The position numbers and the translations under genes were made by a program. A stretch of 64,000 bases of DNA from Streptomyces sp. CB01201 (lineage in GTDB: Bacteria > Actinomycetota > Actinomycetes > Streptomycetales > Streptomycetaceae), in assembly GCF_002803085.1 (NCBI RefSeq), contig NZ_NNBJ01000002.1:369526-433525 (forward strand), in the 5' to 3' direction. This document shows, one piece after another, positions 59,878 to 64,000 of the stretch; positions within the stretch are counted from its first letter, which is position 1, and each line of letters begins with the position of its first letter. The notes under the pieces were generated by a model. It was not told where the DNA came from. It saw only the letters and a program-made list of their open reading frames with translations, and made no database searches.

Positions 59878-60008
59878 CCCGCCCGCCCGTGGCCCGGGGT
59901 TGATCGGTTCCGGGTCCCCCTGGGGCTCCGCCCCAGACCCCGGGGGGTTCGCCCACCCACCCACCCGTGCGGCAGGGTCGATGGGTCCGGCCCCTGGGGC
60001 TCCGCCCC
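59878..60008. repeat. Left arm of 131-bp inverted repeat
   Basis: Identical, in reverse complement, to 63854-63984 by direct alignment of the printed sequence. The arm contains palindromic TGGGGCTCCGCCCCA elements and CACCCACCCACCCGTGCGGC. Confidence 0.9.
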
Positions 60009-60402
60009 CTGCACCCCCGTTCGCGCCTGAACGGCGCTCGTCCTCAATCGCCGGACGGGCTGAAGTGCCCGGAGCGGGCCAGCACCGAGGCCTTTAGGGG
60101 CGCGGGGAACTGCGCGAGAAGCGACCACGGCCCGCAGACGAGAACGCGTTTTTTGTGGGGGCGCGACCAGCTACGCACGGTCCGCGGACTGAAACGGGTT
60201 TTGTGGGGGCGCGGGGAACGGCGCGAACGGCCACGTACGGCCCGCGGACGAACCAGGGGCCGGGGGCGCAGCCCGCCCTGGAAGTCCGCCCGCCTCCCCG
60301 GGGGAGGCCACGCCGGGGAGCCGCAGATGGCACCGCGGGAAGGGGCGATAGGGGGCAAGCCGCGGGGTCTGGGGCGCGGGGCCGCAGGGGGCCGGCGGGA
60401 GG

Positions 60403-61545
60403 TCAGGGGGTTAGGGTGCGGGCGATTCGGGTGGCGTCCAGGCGGAGCTCCCGCAGCATCCCGCTGATCGGATTCGTGAACCCCGTGAAGTACAGCCCCG
60501 CAACCCCCGGCACCGTACGCGCACCCCGCACCCGGGGCCGCCCCCGGGCGTCCAGGACCCCGAGGTGGCCCACGAGGCCCTCCAGGCCCCGGCGGTAGCC
60601 CGTCGCCGCGATGACCACCTCCGGCGACACCCGCGTACCGTCCGCGAGAACGACCTTCGCGCCGTCGAAGGACTCGACCGCCGCGACCGGCTCGACCCGC
60701 CCGCCCCGCACCGCTTCGATCAACCCGACGTCCTGCACCGGAATCGCACCCTCCCGGGCCCGTGAGTACAGGCCCTTGGCCGGCCGGGGCAGACCGTGGG
60801 CGGAGAGGTCCGGCACGGAGAGCCGTGCGGTCAGCGACGCCGCCGCGTCCACCAGGCGTACCGGAAGCCGGCGCACCAGGATGCCGGTGGCCTGCGCGGG
60901 CCACCCCGCGGTGGACCGGCGCACGATGTGCGGCGGCGTCCGCACCGCGAGCCGCACCCGCCCCGCCCCGCCCTCCGCGAGGTCGGCCGCGATCTCCGCC
61001 CCGGTGTTGCCGGCCCCGACGACGAGCACGTCCCGCCCGGCGAAGGGGGCAGGGTTGCGGTACTGGCCGGCGTGCAGCAGCTCGCCCTCGTACGACTCCG
61101 CGCCGGGCCACGCGGGAACGTACGGCGTGTGGTTGAACCCCGTGGCCACCACCACCGCCTGCGTGGAGAGCCGTCGGCCACCGGTCGCGTACAGCACCCA
61201 CCCCTCGCCGCCGGGCCCGCGCTCGACCCGGTCGACCTCGACCCCGGTGACGATCTCCAACTCGTGGACGTCGGCGTACTTCTCCAGGTAGCGCACCACG
61301 TCGTCGCGCGACACCCACCGCCCGAACCGGCGCGGCATCCGCAGCCCGGGCAGCGCGGACAGGCGGCGCGTGGTGTGCAGGTGCAGCCGGTCGTAGTGGC
61401 GGCGCCAGGACGCGGCGACCGCGTCGGACTTCTCCAGTACGACGGCCCGCACGCCCCGCGCCCGCAGCTCGGCGGCGACGGCGAGTCCGCCGGGGCCGGC
61501 CCCGATCACATAGACGGGGCTGGCGGGGGTGGTGGTGTCGGCCAT
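60403..61545 (-). CDS. FAD-dependent NAD(P)-binding monooxygenase (FMO-like)
   Basis: 380 residues. FAD loop VYVIGAGPGGLAVAAELRAR, RHYDRLHLHTTRRLSALPGL, VVVATGFNHTPYVPAWPGAE, the second dinucleotide loop VLVVGAGNTGAEIAADLAEG, and IAATGYRRGLEGLVGHLGVL, which together mark the flavin-containing monooxygenase/CzcO-like group. It may hydroxylate or act in Baeyer-Villiger-type oxidation. It lies between the arms of the inverted repeat and faces away from the DoxX gene. Confidence 0.92.
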   Translation of the reverse strand: MADTTTPASPVYVIGAGPGGLAVAAELRARGVRAVVLEKSDAVAASWRRHYDRLHLHTTRRLSALPGLRMPRRFGRWVSRDDVVRYLEKYADVHELEIVTGVEVDRVERGPGGEGWVLYATGGRRLSTQAVVVATGFNHTPYVPAWPGAESYEGELLHAGQYRNPAPFAGRDVLVVGAGNTGAEIAADLAEGGAGRVRLAVRTPPHIVRRSTAGWPAQATGILVRRLPVRLVDAAASLTARLSVPDLSAHGLPRPAKGLYSRAREGAIPVQDVGLIEAVRGGRVEPVAAVESFDGAKVVLADGTRVSPEVVIAATGYRRGLEGLVGHLGVLDARGRPRVRGARTVPGVAGLYFTGFTNPISGMLRELRLDATRIARTLTP

Positions 61546-61725
61546 GAACGCTGAGCGTAACGGCGTGAATACTTGATGGGTCTCGGTCAAGACCGGAATC
61601 GGTTGCGATCTGATCACGCGTGCCCGACCGGCCGACCGCTTGCGTGCCTGCGTGCCTGCGTGCCCGCCTCCCCGCCCGCCCCGCGTTCGCGCCACCCCTT
61701 GCGCGCGCGGCCCGCTTCCGCTGAA

Positions 61726-61740
61726 CTGACGTACCGTCAG
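61726..61740. promoter_or_regulatory. Shared operator, site 7
   Basis: CTGACGTACCGTCAG: perfect arms, flanked by A and A (ACTGAC...GTCAGA). It is 50 bases upstream of the DoxX gene start, in the divergent region between that gene and the monooxygenase. Confidence 0.65.
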
Positions 61741-61789
61741 AAAGTAGCTGGCGTGCGGCGCAAGGAAGAGCTCCGGGAGGGAGGGCCGC

Positions 61790-62242
61790 GTGGACTCGAT
61801 CTGGCTCAGCGGCGCCGAGTGGCTCGCCGTGCTGCGTATCGGCCTCGGCCTGTGGTGGCTGGAGAGCTGGCGGCACAAGGACAAGAAGGGCTGGTTCGAG
61901 CGTGGTACGGGCATCGCCTGGGCGTCCGACATCGCGGCCAAGCACCGGTGGAACGCCGTCCGCGGCGGCTTCGACGCCGTGGTCAAACCCCGCCCGAAGG
62001 CGATGGCGTACGTCGTCGTCTACGCCGAACTAGCCCTGGGGATCGGCCTGATGGCCGGATTCCTGACGCCGGTCGCACTCGTCGGCGGGCTGCTCCTCAA
62101 CCTCCTGTACCTGGTTCTGATGATCCATGACTGGGCCGAGCAGGGCCAGAACGCGATGATGGCGCTCATCTCGCTGGTCGCCCTCGGCGCGATGTCGTGG
62201 CAGACCTGGTCCCTGGACGACGCGATGGGACTGTTCCGATGA
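61790..62242 (+). CDS. DoxX-family membrane protein
   Basis: 150 residues, about four membrane helices: GAEWLAVLRIGLGLWWLESW, a charged loop RHKDKKGWFERGTGI, AYVVVYAELALGIGLMAGFL, and VGGLLLNLLYLVLMIHDWAE. GTG start after GGGAGG. DoxX proteins serve in thiosulfate oxidation or membrane redox complexes; here the context suggests a partner of a catabolic oxidoreductase. It overlaps the OB-fold gene by four bases (ATGA). Confidence 0.9.
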   Translation: MDSIWLSGAEWLAVLRIGLGLWWLESWRHKDKKGWFERGTGIAWASDIAAKHRWNAVRGGFDAVVKPRPKAMAYVVVYAELALGIGLMAGFLTPVALVGGLLLNLLYLVLMIHDWAEQGQNAMMALISLVALGAMSWQTWSLDDAMGLFR

Positions 62243-62658
62243 CCGCAGCCACCCCGGAGGCCGACGCCTTCACCCGCCCGTACTGGGACGCGGCCGCCGA
62301 GGGCCGCCTCCTCATCCGGCACTGCGCGGCCTGCGACCGCCCGCACCACTACCCGCGCGAGTTCTGCCCGTACTGCTGGAGCGAGGACGTGCACTGGCGC
62401 CCCGCGAGCGGCCGGGCCACGCTCTACACCTGGTCCGTCGTGCACCGCAACGACCTGCCGCCGTTCGGTGACCGCGTTCCGTATGTCGCCGCCGTCGTGG
62501 ACCTGGCCGAGGGCCCCCGGATGATGACGGAGGTCATCGGCTGCCCCGAGGCGAATCTGAGGATCGGGATGGAGCTTTACGTGACGTTCCGTGCCGGATC
62601 CGGCTCGGAGGGGGGCGTGACCGTGCCGGTCTTCGGGCTCGGACCCGCACCCGGATAG
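62239..62658 (+). CDS. Zn-ribbon OB-fold (DUF35) acyl-CoA-associated protein
   Basis: 139 residues. N-terminal zinc ribbon RHCAACDRPHHYPREFCPYC (two C-x2-C), then the OB-fold with YTWSVVHRNDLPPFGDRVPY and VAAVVDLAEGPRMMTEVIGC. Such proteins bind acyl-CoA and pair with thiolase/SCP2 (Ltp2-like) or MaoC enzymes, especially in steroid side-chain degradation. Neither partner is in this window. The ATG start overlaps the DoxX gene stop by four bases. Confidence 0.92.
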   Translation: MTAATPEADAFTRPYWDAAAEGRLLIRHCAACDRPHHYPREFCPYCWSEDVHWRPASGRATLYTWSVVHRNDLPPFGDRVPYVAAVVDLAEGPRMMTEVIGCPEANLRIGMELYVTFRAGSGSEGGVTVPVFGLGPAPG

Positions 62659-62699
62659 CGCCCGGAGGGCGCAGGCCCCACCAAGCCCCGAAGCTGCCC

Positions 62700-62757
62700 A
62701 CCGTCCCCGTCCCCGTCCCTGTCCCTGTCCCTGTCCCTGTCCCCGTCGCCGTCGCCG
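62700..62757. repeat. GTCCCT hexamer microsatellite
   Basis: About nine imperfect copies of GTCCC(C/T) followed by GTCGCC units, between the convergent OB-fold gene and the PNPOx-like gene. It may vary in length. Confidence 0.9.
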
Positions 62758-62764
62758 TTTCGGC

Positions 62765-63445
62765 TTACGGCCAGAGGAGTTCGCGGCTCCAGACGGTGGT
62801 GGCCCCGTCGGCCTCATGCGCCTCGCGGCGGTAGCGCAGGCGTACGTGGCGGCGGCGGGCGTCGCCCTGGAAGAACTCGACCTCCACGGGGTCCAGTACG
62901 TACCGGGTCCAGGTGGGGACCGGGAGTCGGGGGTCTGCTTGCGCCCGCTCCCAAGCCGTCGCGGAGGCCGCCTCCAACTCGGCGTAATCGTCCAGTACTT
63001 CACTCATCCGGCCGACCAGGGCCGCCGCGAGTGCACCCGTGGAGCGGGCGTGCAGGTCGGCTTGCGAGGCGGCCGGGGACGCCGGGGTGACGTGTCCGCG
63101 CAGCCGGACCTGGCGGCCCACCGCGGGCCAGTAGAAGCCGAGTGCGGCGACGGGGTGGGCGGCCAGTTGCCGGCCCTTCGTGCTGGTGGAGTGCGAGGCG
63201 AAGTGCCAGCCGGTGGCGTCGGCGTCGTGCAGCATGAGGGTGCGGACGTCTGGGCGGCCCTCGTCGTCGACCGTCGCGAGCGACATCGTGTGCGGCTCGG
63301 GCTGGCCTGCGCGGGCGGCGTGCGTCAGCCACTCCTGGAAGAGGGGGAGGGGGGTGTCGGGGGCGGTGGGTGGGTCGAAGTGGGGGAGCTCTGCGTCCCA
63401 GACGCTGAGGGTGTGGAGAAAGTCCTGGAATTCCATGCCGCTCAT
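62765..63445 (-). CDS. Pyridoxamine 5'-phosphate oxidase-like flavoprotein
   Basis: 226 residues from the ATG at 63445 (63436 also possible). PNPOx-like split barrel: MEFQDFLHTLSVWDAELPHF, HTMSLATVDDEGRPDVRTLM, FASHSTSTKGRQLAAHPVAA, FYWPAVGRQVRLRGHVTPAS, and a C-terminal WTRYVLDPVEVEFFQGDARR with HVRLRYRRE. It is a second, divergent PdxH-like protein; the true PdxH is at 18762, so this one may use another substrate. It lies just inside the right arm of the inverted repeat. Confidence 0.88.
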   Translation of the reverse strand: MSGMEFQDFLHTLSVWDAELPHFDPPTAPDTPLPLFQEWLTHAARAGQPEPHTMSLATVDDEGRPDVRTLMLHDADATGWHFASHSTSTKGRQLAAHPVAALGFYWPAVGRQVRLRGHVTPASPAASQADLHARSTGALAAALVGRMSEVLDDYAELEAASATAWERAQADPRLPVPTWTRYVLDPVEVEFFQGDARRRHVRLRYRREAHEADGATTVWSRELLWP

Positions 63446-64000
63446 TCTGCGGCCCCGGAGTGCCCCGCAGTCCGTCCGTTTCGCGCAGTTCCCCGCGCCC
63501 CTCAATCCCGTTTCCGTCCGCGGGCCGTGGGGGCTGTTTGCGCAGTTCCCCGCGCCCCTGAAACCCGTTTCCGTCCGCGGATCGTGGGGGCTGTTTGCGC
63601 AGTTCCCCGCGCCCCTGAAACCCGTTTCCGTCCGCGGATCGTGGGGGTCGTTCGCGCAGTTCCCCGCGCCCCTCTACCCCGATTTCGTGTGCGGGTCGTG
63701 GTCGCTTCTCGCGCAGTTCCTCGCGCCCCTGTAGGTGGCCCCAAATGGTTCGGTGCTGGCCCGTACAGGCATACCCAGCCCGTCCGGCGTTTGAGGACGA
63801 GCGCCGTTCAGGCGCGAACGGGGGTGCAGGGGGCGGAGCCCCCGCAGGGGTCTGGGGCGGAGCCCCAGGGGCCGGACCCATCGACCCTGCCGCACGGGTG
63901 GGTGGGTGGGCGAACCCCCCGGGGTCTGGGGCGGAGCCCCAGGGGGACCCGGAACCGATCAACCCCGGGCCACGGGCGGGCGGGTGGGCAACCCCCCCCC
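63446..64000. repeat. Repeat block E: 57-bp tandem array and right inverted-repeat arm
   Basis: No gene. Four 57-bp units start with GCGCAGTTCCCCGCGCCCCT at 63483, 63540, 63597 and 63654; a fifth, diverged start is at 63711. From about 63768 to 63984 the DNA is the reverse complement of 59878-60060, with a 24-base insertion next to GGGGCGGAGCCCC. The array resembles elements in blocks A-D. Confidence 0.9.
63854..63984. repeat. Right arm of 131-bp inverted repeat
   Basis: Exact reverse complement of 59878-60008. The arms lie about 3.8 kb apart and enclose the four genes from 60403 to 63445. Confidence 0.9.

Larger units (their letters stand above)
59638..60402. repeat. Intergenic region with two operators and repeat block D
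   Basis: 59638-59737 is the ligase promoter region with operators 5 and 6. Beyond that no gene is seen. 59878-60008 is the left arm of a 131-bp inverted repeat whose other copy is at 63854-63984, and pairing continues imperfectly to about 60060. Then come GGGGCGCGGGGAACTGCGCG and related elements at 60095-60245 and 60330-60400. These repeats are the same family as blocks A, B, C and E. Confidence 0.9.

Noticed and set aside
56456..59956. 1166-codon minus-strand frame
   Set aside because: Off-frame through the ADP-forming ligase. Only the last 275 codons are the enoyl-CoA hydratase.
1..64000. tRNA, rRNA, transposase or integrase genes
   Set aside because: None was found on either strand by reading.

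Overview
The window is high-GC actinobacterial DNA, almost certainly from a Streptomyces. It carries four short chaplins, a tyrosinase with its copper-transfer cofactor, a DmdR1-type iron regulator, an NsdA-like TPR regulator, many GTG starts with four-base GTGA overlaps, and an ECF sigma/anti-sigma pair beside STAS and EF-hand genes. No rRNA, tRNA, CRISPR array, transposase or integrase was seen.

Layout: (1) 1-5179, minus strand, an exopolysaccharide operon read right to left: GT4 glycosyltransferase, polyprenyl-phosphate sugar transferase, O-antigen-ligase-like polymerase, MurJ/MviN-like flippase (runs off the window). (2) 5477-17250, a surface/secretion region: four short chaplins, the melC1-melC2 pair, a VKOR-type membrane oxidoreductase, a GH26 hydrolase, a P450, and about eight small signal-peptide proteins without recognised families. 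Two chaplins have promoters resembling the sigma-BldN consensus (CGTAAC-N16-CGTTGA). (3) 17364-25120, housekeeping and regulation: citrate synthase 2, pdxH, a stand-alone structured small transcript with a 12-codon ORF, a VOC protein, a PAS protein, a SIS sugar isomerase, dmdR1 and an alpha/beta hydrolase. (4) 25404-38187: ABC exporter, primase/polymerase-domain protein, XRE/TPR regulator, a repeat-rich membrane protein, a lipoprotein binding protein, purU, ECF sigma with zinc-finger anti-sigma, STAS antagonist and a calcium-binding protein. (5) 38207-63445, mainly acyl-CoA catabolism: acyl-CoA synthetase, three acyl-CoA dehydrogenases, cyclase-family hydrolase, SDR, zinc alcohol dehydrogenase, flavin reductase, enoyl-CoA hydratase, ADP-forming acyl-CoA ligase, flavin monooxygenase, DoxX and OB-fold/Zn-ribbon proteins. 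A block of other genes interrupts it (FG-GAP-like secreted protein, GlxA/AraC regulator, two MFS transporters, repeat lipoprotein).

The best candidates for something new are: a shared inverted-repeat operator (CTGAC-N5-GTCAG type, seven sites) upstream of five transcription units of the catabolic region, which suggests one unseen TetR-like regulator; the small structured RNA at about 19435-19627; and the chaplin/small-secreted-protein region with sigma-BldN-like promoters. A DasR-like operator lies between the GlxA regulator and an MFS exporter. Intergenic DNA is unusually rich in repeats, including a 131-bp inverted repeat (59878-60008 and 63854-63984) flanking four genes, and 72-bp, 57-bp and 33-bp tandem arrays. 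All similarity statements are from reading the translated sequence; no database search was run.
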